DNA of 64,000 nt from CAYVQZ01 sp964453435. Its GTDB lineage: Bacteria; Abyssobacteria; SURF-5. The stretch's first letter is position 1; each line of letters starts with the position of its first letter. The DNA lies in NCBI GenBank assembly GCA_964453435.1, contig CAYVQZ010000015.1:12382-76381 (forward strand). The letters are read 5' to 3'. This document shows, piece by piece, positions 1-7,840 of the stretch. The notes beneath the pieces are model-generated. The model saw only the letters and a program-made list of their open reading frames with translations, did no database searches and had not been told where the DNA came from. A program made the position numbers and the translations under genes.

Positions 1-59
1 AAATTATCATGATATGGTGAATCAGTTATTGCATTTTATTTTGCAGAGGTCAATCGTTT

Positions 60-587
60 ATGGTCATCAGGCGCGCAGTGCAAGCAGACAAGGGTAAAAT
101 CGAGAAAATTCTCAGGCAAAGGAACACATTTACCGAGACAGAAGTGCAGGTGGCTCTCGACGTCTTTGAGGATGCCCTCAGCCATCCGGCGAAGAGGGAC
201 TACAGGATTTTTTGCGCATGCGATAATGCCGATGAGGTTCTCGGGTATATCTGTTTCGGTCCCATACCGTTGACAGAAGGCAGCTATGACCTGTACTGGA
301 TCGCTGTTGATGAAAATTTTTGGGGAACCGGTATTGCGACAAAACTCCTGCAATCCATGGAAAATGCGCTGCAAGAGGAGGGAGCGCGCAAAGTGTATAT
401 TGACACATCCTCCACCCCTCCGTACAAAGCGGCCCGGTCATTCTATAAGAGCAACGGATATGCTGTCGTGTGCGTGCTGACCGATTTCTATCGGATTGGC
501 GACGACAGGGTCATTTTCATGAAACAAATTCCCAACCTTGTCGCGCCCCGGTGTTCGGCGGGCAACTTGTCAAGTTGCAAGAGATGA
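60..587 (+). CDS. GNAT-family N-acetyltransferase
   Basis: Predicted acetyl-CoA-dependent N-acetyltransferase of 175 residues, cytoplasmic, substrate unknown. The GNAT signature is visible: an N-terminal strand-helix (VIRRAVQADKG), the strand YWIAVDENF followed by the acetyl-CoA pyrophosphate-binding turn WGTGIATKLL near residues 90-99, and the C-terminal ARSFYKSNGY motif. The ATG follows an AGAGG about ten bases upstream. The tail after residue 158 looks like a non-conserved extension. The gene sits 83 bp before a GNAT-deacetylase fusion on the same strand, so the two may be co-transcribed and act on related acylated amines or lysines; that is inference from position only. Confidence 0.85.
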   Translation: MVIRRAVQADKGKIEKILRQRNTFTETEVQVALDVFEDALSHPAKRDYRIFCACDNADEVLGYICFGPIPLTEGSYDLYWIAVDENFWGTGIATKLLQSMENALQEEGARKVYIDTSSTPPYKAARSFYKSNGYAVVCVLTDFYRIGDDRVIFMKQIPNLVAPRCSAGNLSSCKR

Positions 588-670
588 AGCTTCCATGCAA
601 GACTTCCGCATAAAAACGCAGGTCCGAATGGGTTGTCAGAATCAAACATCGGGTCACAGGGACATCGGTT

Positions 671-2401
671 GTGTTTCGCATTCGCCAGGTTTATGACGAT
701 AGCGTCCCCGCCAACCGGGACGCCGTCGTCCATGTTCAGCAAATTCTCCGGAGCCAATTCAGCGCACTCTCGGAGGTTGACATTGCCAAACTCCCCGAGC
801 AATTGCGCAATCCTTTCAAATACCGCTTCCGCTCAATACTCTTTGTCGCCGAGGGCATGCGAGGAAGTGTCAGAGGCTTCGCTCTCCTCCTTCATGCGCC
901 CGACTTGAATTTCTGCTATCTTGACTATGTCTCCTCCGCCCAGGCACGCATGGGCGCCGGTACCGGAGGCGCCCTCTATGAGCGAGTGCGCGAAGAAGCG
1001 CTTTCCCTGAATGCGATCGGCCTTTTCTTCGAATGCCTGGCCGATGATTCGCAGCTTTGCAGAAACCCGGAAACCCGTAGGCAAAATGCCGCGCGGCTAC
1101 GATTTTATGAGCGGTACGGCGCCCGGCCGATTGCGAACACCGCATACGAGACCCCTGTGAAGCCCGGAGATGACTGTCCCCCGTATCTCGTTTACGATGA
1201 CCTGGGGACGGGCGCAAAATTGCCTTGCGATAGTGCTCGCGCGATAGTGCGGGCTATCCTCGAGAGAAAGTACGCCGATTTGTGTTCTCCCGATTACATT
1301 GAGACGGTTGTCAACTCCTTCACCGACGACCCGGTCGTCTTGCGCGAACCGAGGTACCTTCGAAAAGAATCGGTTCAGGGGCCGAAACGTCCGTTATCGC
1401 GTGAAAGCATCATTGCGCTTGTTGTGAATGATAAACACGATATCCACCATGTCAAAGAACGCGGGTATGTGCAGTCGCCCGTGCGAATCGACCGAATCAT
1501 GAAAGAATTGCAGCCCACAAACATGTTTCAGCGGTTGCAGCCTCGCCGGTTTTCTGAAAACCATATCAAGGCTGTTCACGACTCGCGTTTCGTGGACTAT
1601 CTTCGCAAGGTGTGCGAAAACCTTGAACCCAAGAAATCGATATATCCATACGTGTTTCCAATACGCAATGCGACACGACCTCCAAAGGAACTTCCGGTCC
1701 GGGCGGGATACTACTGTATCGATACGTTCACGCCTCTCAATCGAAACGCCTATCTCGCCGCACGAAGGGCGGTCGATTGCGCATTGACGGCTGCCCAATC
1801 CGTGCTCGAAGGGTACCGGTACGCTTATGCCCTCATTCGACCTCCCGGCCATCACGCCGAGCGGCGCTCGTTCGGCGGGTTCTGCTATTTCAATTCCGCG
1901 GCAATCGCCGCCAATTTCCTCAGCAGCTACGGAAGAGTTGCCGTCATCGATGTGGATTATCACCACGGAAACGGGACGCAGGACATTTTTTACGAGCGCT
2001 CCGACGTTCTCACAATGTCGATCCACGGACACCCTCGCATCGCGTATCCTTACTTCAGCGGTTTTGACGATGAGAAGGGGGCGGGCGCCGGCCAAGGTTT
2101 CAACATAAACGTGCCGCTGCCTGAACATGTGGAGGGAAGCCGGTACCGCCATGCGCTCGAAGATGTGTTGAAACGGGTTGTGAGATTTAAGCCGCGTTTT
2201 GTTGTTGTTTCCCTGGGGCTGGACACTGCGAAAGCCGACCCGACCGGTTCCTGGAATTTGCAGGCGAAGGACTTCGAAGCAAACGGAAAGCTCTTTGGTT
2301 CGCTCCATCTTCCGGCGCTCGTAATACAGGAAGGAGGATACCGAACAAGGTCGCTCGGCATCAACGCCCGCCATTTTTTTCAGGGATTGATGGCCGGATG
2401 A
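671..2401 (+). CDS. GNAT acetyltransferase - histone-deacetylase-family fusion protein
   Basis: A 576-residue two-domain protein. Residues about 1-185 look like a GNAT acetyltransferase (strand NFCYLDYVSSAQ, then the acetyl-CoA loop RMGAGTGGALYERV, then LRFYERYGARP). Residues about 250-570 form an arginase/deacetylase-fold zinc hydrolase of the HDAC / acetylpolyamine amidohydrolase group. All key HDAC positions are present: RPPGHH near 390-395, the zinc-ligand motif DVDYHHGNGTQ near 426-436, the second zinc Asp in GLDTAKADP near 516-524, and the transition-state Tyr in EGGY near 555. The start is GTG at 671. Carrying an acetyl-writer and an acetyl-eraser in one chain suggests acetylation control or acetylpolyamine turnover, but the substrate cannot be read from sequence. 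Both domains look intact. Confidence 0.88.
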   Translation: MFRIRQVYDDSVPANRDAVVHVQQILRSQFSALSEVDIAKLPEQLRNPFKYRFRSILFVAEGMRGSVRGFALLLHAPDLNFCYLDYVSSAQARMGAGTGGALYERVREEALSLNAIGLFFECLADDSQLCRNPETRRQNAARLRFYERYGARPIANTAYETPVKPGDDCPPYLVYDDLGTGAKLPCDSARAIVRAILERKYADLCSPDYIETVVNSFTDDPVVLREPRYLRKESVQGPKRPLSRESIIALVVNDKHDIHHVKERGYVQSPVRIDRIMKELQPTNMFQRLQPRRFSENHIKAVHDSRFVDYLRKVCENLEPKKSIYPYVFPIRNATRPPKELPVRAGYYCIDTFTPLNRNAYLAARRAVDCALTAAQSVLEGYRYAYALIRPPGHHAERRSFGGFCYFNSAAIAANFLSSYGRVAVIDVDYHHGNGTQDIFYERSDVLTMSIHGHPRIAYPYFSGFDDEKGAGAGQGFNINVPLPEHVEGSRYRHALEDVLKRVVRFKPRFVVVSLGLDTAKADPTGSWNLQAKDFEANGKLFGSLHLPALVIQEGGYRTRSLGINARHFFQGLMAG

Positions 2402-2492
2402 AATCATGGGAATGCGTTTGTGACGAGACGTTCCTTATATTCAGGCTTCAATGCTCCGCCCTTTTGAGCGAGGTAACCATGTCTGATAGATG

Positions 2493-2510
2493 GATTGTAT
2501 GCATACAATC
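2493..2510. promoter_or_regulatory. Perfect 18-bp palindrome, GntR/FadR-type operator candidate
   Basis: GATTGTATGCATACAATC equals its own reverse complement over 18 bp. Its ends and spacing resemble dyads bound by GntR-superfamily repressors. It lies about 285 bp upstream of the MFS start. No GntR gene is present in the window, so the regulator would be encoded elsewhere. Confidence 0.5.
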
Positions 2511-2744
2511 TCAGAGACCCTTTCTTTTTTCGCTGAAAGAACAAGAACGGTACGTGTCACAGGGATTTGATTTTCCCAAGCGGCGCCCGGAATGCAGGGA
2601 AAACAAACACAAGTCATTCGCGCAAGGAAGCAAATGGAGGGATGGCGGCGGGCACAGACGAGAGCAGCGCAAGGTCCGCCGCGACAAATGCTAGCCACGA
2701 TTTTTTAATGTGTCGCATTGCTTTGCGAGGAAGAACTATTCCCT

Positions 2745-2767
2745 CGGCCATCGATCACCGATGGCCG
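2745..2767 (+). other. Hairpin (9-bp stem, 5-nt loop) ahead of the MFS gene
   Basis: CGGCCATCG, loop ATCAC, CGATGGCCG is a perfect inverted repeat followed by GTTTTCATTTT. It could be a weak intrinsic terminator or a leader structure. Its position argues for the MFS start at 2794 rather than at the ATGs at 2761 or upstream. Confidence 0.45.
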
Positions 2768-2793
2768 GTTTTCATTTTACAAAGGCGAAGCTT

Positions 2794-4236
2794 ATGGATT
2801 TCCACCGGGACGACAACCTGAAAAACTCGATTCTCGAGGGCATTTTCGCCCACATGTTCGCCACGCTGACCGGAGGCGTGTTCCTCACCGGTTTCGCCCT
2901 TCACCTCGGAATGGACGAGTTCATGATCGGGCTGCTTGCCTCCATGCCTTTTCTGGTAACAATCCTCCAATTACCCGTTTCACGCGTCATGGAGCGAAAC
3001 GGGAGGAGAAAGGATTTCTGGTTCTGGAGTTCGGCGGCAGCGCGCTTGTTGTGGATTCCCATCCTGCTGCTCGGCCTGTCGCCTCTTCCGGCATTCCCCG
3101 AAAAATCCTTCCTGGTGCTGGGACTCATCTTCGGCTCGTACTGCTGCAGCTCGGTCAGCGGTGTCTCCTGGCTTTCGCTTATGTCGGACCTGGTGCCGGA
3201 AGGAACTCGCGGAAGCTTTTTCGGAACACGGAACATGCTTTGCGGCGCAGCCGGGATGAGCGCAATGATTGTTTTCGGAAAATTGCTCGATTACTCCGAG
3301 CGGCATCTGCCCAACGGGTTGTCCTTCGGATTCGCGTTTGCCTTCCTTTCGGCCGCCTTCCTGGGGGCTTTCAGTTTGCGCTTCCTCAATCGTGTTACCG
3401 ACCCGGGCTCTGCAAGGACCGCCGGAGCGCGACCGTTTTACCGTGATTTTGTAATACCATTCAGGGAACCCAATTTCCGCAAGTTTCTCGGCTTCGCGTT
3501 CACTTGGAGCTTCTCGGTCTACTTTGCCGCCCCATTCTTCACACTCTACTTCCTTCAAAACCTGAACTTCAGTTATGGTTTCATCGCCGTATTGGGAACG
3601 ATATCCGGATTCGCCGACCTTCTCGGAATGCAACTGTGGGGAAGAATTTCCGACAAGACCAAAAACAAGGCAGTTATCCGTATCGCGAGTTGGGTTGCCA
3701 TCTTCCTGCCGCTCGCGTGGGTGTTCGTGAAACCCGGAAGCTGCGTGGCGCCAATCGTCATTAACTTCATCGGAGGAGGATTTTGGGCAGGCATCAACCT
3801 GTGCATGAATAACCTCCTGCTGGGAATTTCTCCAAAAGAAAATCGGTCCCTCTTCCTTTCGATGTACAGTATCTTCGCAGGAGTGGGCGCGGCAACGAGT
3901 CCGATACTTGCCGGACTGTTGCTCAAGTCGATGACCAGCATAAGTGTTTTACACTGGACTGTGCTTCCTCTGCACATTGTCTTTCTCATCTCCACGATGC
4001 TTCGGCTTGTGAGTTTTCAGCTATTCAGGCGGGTACGCGAACCGGAGGAGGTTGGAGTCGGCCAGATGGTGCGGGTGCTCAAAGGCGTTCGCGGATTGAA
4101 TGTGGCCTCGGGCTTCAACTATCTGCTCCACCCGTTTATCGAGATCGCAAAAAACAATGGCGGAAAGGTTTGCCGGAGAAACGCGAACACAGAGAAATCT
4201 TCCGCGCCACCGACCACGCGTGGAAACATGTCTTGA
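2794..4236 (+). CDS. Major facilitator superfamily transporter
   Basis: Inner-membrane MFS permease of about 480 residues with around 12 hydrophobic segments. The loop between helices 2 and 3 carries SRVMERNGRRKDFW, a form of MFS motif A, and a central loop separates two halves. A second motif-A-like loop (GRISDKTKNKAV) follows in the C-terminal half, as expected. The ATG at 2794 has AAGGCG upstream; in-frame starts at 2761 and further upstream fall within or before a hairpin and lack a ribosome site. Substrate is unknown. It is convergent with a TetR gene that ends 70 bp downstream, so TetR control of this transporter is possible but not shown by a shared operator. Confidence 0.85.
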   Translation: MDFHRDDNLKNSILEGIFAHMFATLTGGVFLTGFALHLGMDEFMIGLLASMPFLVTILQLPVSRVMERNGRRKDFWFWSSAAARLLWIPILLLGLSPLPAFPEKSFLVLGLIFGSYCCSSVSGVSWLSLMSDLVPEGTRGSFFGTRNMLCGAAGMSAMIVFGKLLDYSERHLPNGLSFGFAFAFLSAAFLGAFSLRFLNRVTDPGSARTAGARPFYRDFVIPFREPNFRKFLGFAFTWSFSVYFAAPFFTLYFLQNLNFSYGFIAVLGTISGFADLLGMQLWGRISDKTKNKAVIRIASWVAIFLPLAWVFVKPGSCVAPIVINFIGGGFWAGINLCMNNLLLGISPKENRSLFLSMYSIFAGVGAATSPILAGLLLKSMTSISVLHWTVLPLHIVFLISTMLRLVSFQLFRRVREPEEVGVGQMVRVLKGVRGLNVASGFNYLLHPFIEIAKNNGGKVCRRNANTEKSSAPPTTRGNMS

Positions 4237-4305
4237 GAAAAACACGCTTGATTGACCGCAAAGCAAAGACGAGAACTCCAGGAAACGGCCTTCACGGCAG
4301 CGCTG

Positions 4306-4971
4306 TCAGAACAGGCTCAACTGGTCCGCCGGCGTCTCGTGCAAGACCTTTTCCTTCTTTACGGGGCGAGACGGAACTCCACAGAGTGAACGAACAAAAT
4401 GCCGCTTCATTTCCGAAATGCTTGTTGCTATTCTGGCCGGAGGGTGAAGGCGGGCTTGTAAAACGACCCCTTCGAGACATCCAATGATTCCCACCGCCGC
4501 CGATTCTGCATCGACATCCCTCTTTATTTCGCCTTCCTCTTGTCCTTTCCGTATTATCCCGGCGATGGTCTTTACATAGCCTTGATAGACAGACTGAATC
4601 GCTTCTTCAAAATCGCGCATTTCCGGTTGGGCGCCGGCCGCCACGAGGAAGAGGTACATGGACAACGGATTCTCGTTTGAGCCGACCATCGCCGACGTTG
4701 CGTCGAAGAGTCGTTCGAGTTTGTTTGCGGCGCCAGCCACCGCTTCGACCTTGCTCAATATGCCCTCGTGCCACTTTTCGCGTATCGTGTCGAGAACACT
4801 GAGAAACAAATCCTCTTTCCCCCTGAAATACCAATACAAGGCTCCCTTCGTCAAGCCGGTAGCCTCAGCGATTTGAGCGACCGAGGTTCCATGGTACCCT
4901 CGCTGGGCAAAAAGCCTGGTGGAAGCCTCGATTATCGATTTCCTCGCATTCAAATCGGTTTTCTGTTTCAT
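4306..4971 (-). CDS. TetR/AcrR-family transcriptional regulator
   Basis: A 221-residue one-component regulator. Residues about 8-55 are a classic TetR helix-turn-helix (ASTRLFAQRGYHGTSVAQIA, then TGLTKGALYWYFRGKEDL). The C-terminal two thirds is an all-helical ligand-binding and dimerisation region of normal length. The ATG overlaps the stop of a 31-codon leader ORF (ATGA), and a promoter-like TTGACA-N17-TATTTT lies 46-74 bp upstream. It converges on the MFS gene. Ligand and targets are unknown; control of the neighbouring transporter is the simplest guess. Confidence 0.9.
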   Translation of the reverse strand: MKQKTDLNARKSIIEASTRLFAQRGYHGTSVAQIAEATGLTKGALYWYFRGKEDLFLSVLDTIREKWHEGILSKVEAVAGAANKLERLFDATSAMVGSNENPLSMYLFLVAAGAQPEMRDFEEAIQSVYQGYVKTIAGIIRKGQEEGEIKRDVDAESAAVGIIGCLEGVVLQARLHPPARIATSISEMKRHFVRSLCGVPSRPVKKEKVLHETPADQLSLF

Positions 4972-5063
4972 ATCGGTCTCTCAAGAACTGGACAAAGCGA
5001 CAGGCAGGCAGGTACGAAAATATCAGACATTATATTGGCTGTCAAGCCATATTCGACAGCCAT
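4968..5063 (-). CDS. Putative 31-residue leader peptide before tetR
   Basis: A small open frame, MAVEYGLTANIMSDIFVPAC and 11 more residues, preceded by a strong ribosome site AAGGAGGG eight bases before its ATG. Its TGA overlaps the tetR ATG as ATGA, the arrangement expected for translational coupling. No database family is recognised. An alternative is that the ribosome site is fortuitous and transcription starts inside this frame, because a TTGACA-N17-TATTTT promoter lies within it. Confidence 0.4.
   Translation of the reverse strand: MAVEYGLTANIMSDIFVPACLSLCPVLERPI
5017..5045 (-). promoter_or_regulatory. Candidate sigma-70-type promoter for tetR
   Basis: On the minus strand TTGACA (5045-5040), 17-bp spacer, TATTTT (5022-5017), 46 bp before the tetR ATG. 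Confidence 0.5.
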
Positions 5064-5071
5064 ATTCGACA
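5046..5071. repeat. Two tandem copies of a 13-bp unit next to the tetR promoter
   Basis: GCCATATTCGACA occurs twice head to tail, directly abutting the -35 element of the tetR promoter. It may be a pair of regulator half-sites, or a chance duplication that created the leader-ORF start. Confidence 0.55.
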
Positions 5072-5304
5072 CCCTCCTTAAATCTCGTTCCTCGCGGTGC
5101 CGACGACCGAATAAAACACAGTTCGCGAACAATCGTTCCAGAAAGACTCGCGAGGCTGTTCACGCACGCCAACCGGGATGCTCGAGCCCGCAACCAAAAT
5201 TCTGACCCGTCTTCAGGCCCAAAACATTCGGAAGCACCGTCACGCCGTATCCGCGGAATCCTCACGTTCGGGTTTCCACCGGTCCCGTGAATCTTCCGCC
5301 CCGT
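5064..5304. other. Intergenic, tetR leader to DHH gene end
   Basis: Beyond the second 13-bp repeat unit and the leader ribosome site (about 5072-5079) I see no gene or clear terminator here. Confidence 0.4.
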
Positions 5305-6342
5305 TTATTCAACGAGTCTCTTCGGACGGACATTCGAAATTTTCATCGACCGCTTAAGCCGCCGCATGATTATTTTCTCGACGCTCGCCTTTTCAGATTC
5401 CGACATCGACTCAAGTCGAATTCTTCCGGCCGACATGCTGCCGTGTCCGCCCGCCCGCCCCATCTTTCCCACAACGCTTTGAACAAGCTTGCCGGCGTTG
5501 ATCTCGCTATCCTTCGTTCGAAGGGAAATGAATATCTGTTTGTTGTAGTATCCTCCAACAAGCGCACATCGTGTGTTTTCAAGGCGCGCCAACGTGTCTG
5601 CCATTTCCGCCACCATGTCCGGGTTGGAGATATCCCCGATGAAACTTATGACGACTCCATCGAATGTTATCGCGTTCTCTATCGCCCTCTCATAAATGCG
5701 GAAATATTCGGCCGGCACTTCCGCATATTCGATCTTCGAGAGCAGTTTCAGATTCGCCCGGGGATACAGATACAGGTATGCCTCGAGGTCATATTTGCTC
5801 GTCTCCCTTCCGAGGTCCCGCGTGTCGGATTTTATCCCGTAGAGCAAGGCTGTCGCCAAACGCGAATCCATCTCCAAACCCTCGGCAATGTAGTATTGAA
5901 CCACTATCGTCGATGTCGCACCGATGCTGGTCTGAATATCGTGAAACTCGACCTTTCGGGATTCAGGGCGAAGAGGATGATGGTCAATGACGGCGTCCGG
6001 CGTGACCGAATCAGGCAACCCGAGTTGGCCCGTGTGAGGCTGACTGTCCACCAGTATGGTGGCATCGAACTTTTTGGGATCGAGAGTATCCAGGCGTTTT
6101 AACGGTATGTTTAAGCAGCGCGTCATCGCCCTGTTCTCGGCCCGCCCGATGATACCGGTAAATCCGATAACGACTTCAGCCTTCAGCTTCTTCAAAATGA
6201 GGTCGCGCAACGCAAATGCGCTCGCCAAAGTGTCCGGATCAGGATTGTCATGGGTGACAATCAGTATTTTCCTCTTGCCCGACAAAACCTTAAACAGTTT
6301 TTCGACCTTCTTGACGGTTGCGCGAACTTTCCTCTTCTCCAT
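5305..6342 (-). CDS. DHH/DHHA1-family phosphoesterase (NrnA-like)
   Basis: Predicted manganese-dependent phosphodiesterase of about 345 residues in the DHH superfamily that includes nanoRNase/pAp phosphatase NrnA. Visible motifs in order: THDNPDPDTLASAFAL (motif I), LVDSQPHTGQ (motif II), DHHPLRPES (the DHH motif III), and the C-terminal DHHA1 substrate motif GRAGGHGSMSAGRI. The start at 6342 is chosen because GGGGAGG lies four bases upstream; a longer start at 6399 would overlap the preceding gene. It is the last gene of a three-gene minus-strand operon with a flavoprotein and a hypothetical protein. Likely role: degradation of short RNA, pAp or a cyclic dinucleotide product; which of these is not decidable here. 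Confidence 0.88.
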   Translation of the reverse strand: MEKRKVRATVKKVEKLFKVLSGKRKILIVTHDNPDPDTLASAFALRDLILKKLKAEVVIGFTGIIGRAENRAMTRCLNIPLKRLDTLDPKKFDATILVDSQPHTGQLGLPDSVTPDAVIDHHPLRPESRKVEFHDIQTSIGATSTIVVQYYIAEGLEMDSRLATALLYGIKSDTRDLGRETSKYDLEAYLYLYPRANLKLLSKIEYAEVPAEYFRIYERAIENAITFDGVVISFIGDISNPDMVAEMADTLARLENTRCALVGGYYNKQIFISLRTKDSEINAGKLVQSVVGKMGRAGGHGSMSAGRIRLESMSESEKASVEKIIMRRLKRSMKISNVRPKRLVE

Positions 6343-6376
6343 AAGGCCTCCCCGGCCGCGATAGTCGCTCAAACTT

Positions 6377-7075
6377 TCAGGCAGTGGCCCCTGCTCCATC
6401 CCGGGCGATTTCTGCGCCTAAGCGCCTGGCTTCCGAAAGAGCCGTCTGGCGTGACCTGATCGCGCCCTTTTCGTCTATGCCGTTCAGCAGAAGTTTGCCA
6501 AAAAAGCGGTAGTCCAGAGTGGCAAAAAATGCGCTGATGGTTATCAGGCCTCCGTCAAACACTCTTTCTTTCTTCATTCCTCCCACCTGAAGGAAAAGGG
6601 CTCGGCGGGACTCAGGGTCGGGCATCCGTCGACGAAGAAGGTATTTGCGGACCCAAATGGCCTGGCACCGGTCAACGGCTGCTTTCAATTGAGCCGGAAT
6701 CCCCATGAAAAAAACCGGCGCCGAGACGATCAGAATGCCCGATTCGGAAAACCTTCCGTGCAGCATCTGCATGTCGTCGTCGATTACACATATCCCCGTC
6801 TTTTCACAACCCCCGCAATTGAGACACGGGGAAATCGTCAGGTCACAAATTCGTATCTTTTCGCTCGACGCCCCCGCTTCCGCCACGCCTTCCAGACAGG
6901 CATCCAAAAGAATTTCGGAATTGCCTTGCTTGCGGGGGCTCGAGGCTATCGCCAGCACTTTCGTCACTCTTGACTCCGTCCCAACAATCTTAACACAGTT
7001 TCCGAACTCCCTAAAATTGAAGCCCTCGAGCATACCCCCCGTTTCACTTTTTCGGAGAACCGTTTTCCTTTTCAC
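6377..7075 (-). CDS. Iron-sulfur flavoprotein, NADPH-dependent FMN reductase-like
   Basis: A flavodoxin-fold protein of up to 232 residues. The FMN phosphate loop is visible as ASSPRKQGNSEILL, and between strand 2 and helix 2 there is a compact cysteine cluster C-LN-C-GG-C-EKTGI-C, the spacing that binds a [4Fe-4S] cluster in Methanosarcina-type iron-sulfur flavoproteins (Isf). Family members pass electrons from ferredoxin to small acceptors in anaerobes, often for oxygen or peroxide reduction. The GTG start overlaps the stop of the upstream gene (GTGA), implying coupling; the first 37 residues are an unusual extension and a later start is possible. The physiological acceptor is unknown. Confidence 0.85.
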   Translation of the reverse strand: MKRKTVLRKSETGGMLEGFNFREFGNCVKIVGTESRVTKVLAIASSPRKQGNSEILLDACLEGVAEAGASSEKIRICDLTISPCLNCGGCEKTGICVIDDDMQMLHGRFSESGILIVSAPVFFMGIPAQLKAAVDRCQAIWVRKYLLRRRMPDPESRRALFLQVGGMKKERVFDGGLITISAFFATLDYRFFGKLLLNGIDEKGAIRSRQTALSEARRLGAEIARDGAGATA

Positions 7076-7563
7076 TCATCCGCCGGGGTCGCCTTTGTCC
7101 GCTCGGAGGCGTTCCGAACAACTATGATCTCGTCCCAATTACCCTCTAACTCGCCATTGGTCAACAACCATTTCCGCCCCTCATACACCAGTAATTTTTG
7201 TTGGGAAATAACCAGTCGTTCCTGTCCGAGATGATTTTCTGCCAGTTGTGCAACGACTGCCACACGACCCTCCGACCGGCTCTCGCACAAAACCTGGTTG
7301 AGCACAAAACAGCTGCGGTGAACATAAGGATATTCCCGGTGCCGCTTCCGCACGAGTTCCTCCAGAAACGAGAGCTTATCCTCCCAATAGTCCGCAAACG
7401 AGAGCATGCCCTGGCGGGCCTCAAAGCTTTCTCTGGCCTCGGCGCACAAACAGGAATAGGCAATCGGCCAGTTTCGGAGTGTTCCTAAAATGGCGTTGTA
7501 GAAACGACGCACAGTCGCTTCGGGTTCATGAAAATATTCGTCCTCGTTTGCCGGTCGAAGCAT
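7072..7563 (-). CDS. Conserved hypothetical protein, possible NTF2-like fold
   Basis: A 163-residue soluble protein I do not recognise. Its pattern, an N-terminal helix PEATVRRFYNAILGTLRNW followed by alternating strands ending in YEGRKWLLTNGEL, resembles NTF2/SnoaL-like small alpha+beta proteins, but this is a weak impression. It has no signal peptide or membrane segment. It heads the operon with the flavoprotein and DHH phosphoesterase and overlaps the former by four bases. Confidence 0.65.
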   Translation of the reverse strand: MLRPANEDEYFHEPEATVRRFYNAILGTLRNWPIAYSCLCAEARESFEARQGMLSFADYWEDKLSFLEELVRKRHREYPYVHRSCFVLNQVLCESRSEGRVAVVAQLAENHLGQERLVISQQKLLVYEGRKWLLTNGELEGNWDEIIVVRNASERTKATPADE

Positions 7564-7840
7564 TTCACCTCTCCCGCTACGCCAAAACGTCAGGTTCCCT
7601 TATGATTATACATGGTATCCCGCCAACCGGGCAATAACTCCGACCAGTTCGCAGCCTGACACCGCGAAGTACTGCCGAGACAACTGGTTATTTGACCGTT
7701 ACCCTTTGTCCTCGATATAATGAAAAAAGTTTTGTATCTTTCCATGCTCACTGTCGGAAATTGCCGGCATGGTGTACTCGTTCCCATAAACCCGATTCGA
7801 CAATGACAGGCCGGCTTTTCGCTCAGCGACCGGATTTATT
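7564..7840. other. Divergent intergenic region before the acyl-modification cassette
   Basis: Contains the candidate promoter at 7692-7721 for the plus-strand cassette and the leader of the minus-strand hypothetical gene. No coding sequence seen. Confidence 0.4.
7692..7721 (+). promoter_or_regulatory. Candidate sigma-70 promoter for the FkbH/ACP cassette
   Basis: TTGACC, 18-bp spacer, perfect TATAAT on the plus strand, 120 bp before the first gene of the cassette. Confidence 0.5.

Larger units (their letters stand above)
2402..2793. other. Intergenic leader upstream of the MFS gene
   Basis: About 390 bp with no convincing gene. It holds a perfect 18-bp palindrome (2493-2510) and a 9-bp-stem hairpin (2745-2767), listed separately. 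Short open frames here lack ribosome binding sites. Confidence 0.5.

Noticed and set aside
1394..2407. A 337-codon open frame on the minus strand opposite the deacetylase
   Set aside because: It is the antisense shadow of a well-supported GNAT-HDAC gene, without a ribosome site or family resemblance.
2710..2793. Longer N terminus for the MFS gene
   Set aside because: The upstream part crosses a hairpin and has no ribosome site; 2794 is better supported.
5287..6102. A 271-codon plus-strand frame opposite the DHH phosphoesterase
   Set aside because: The minus-strand gene has clear DHH motifs; the plus-strand frame is compositionally a shadow.
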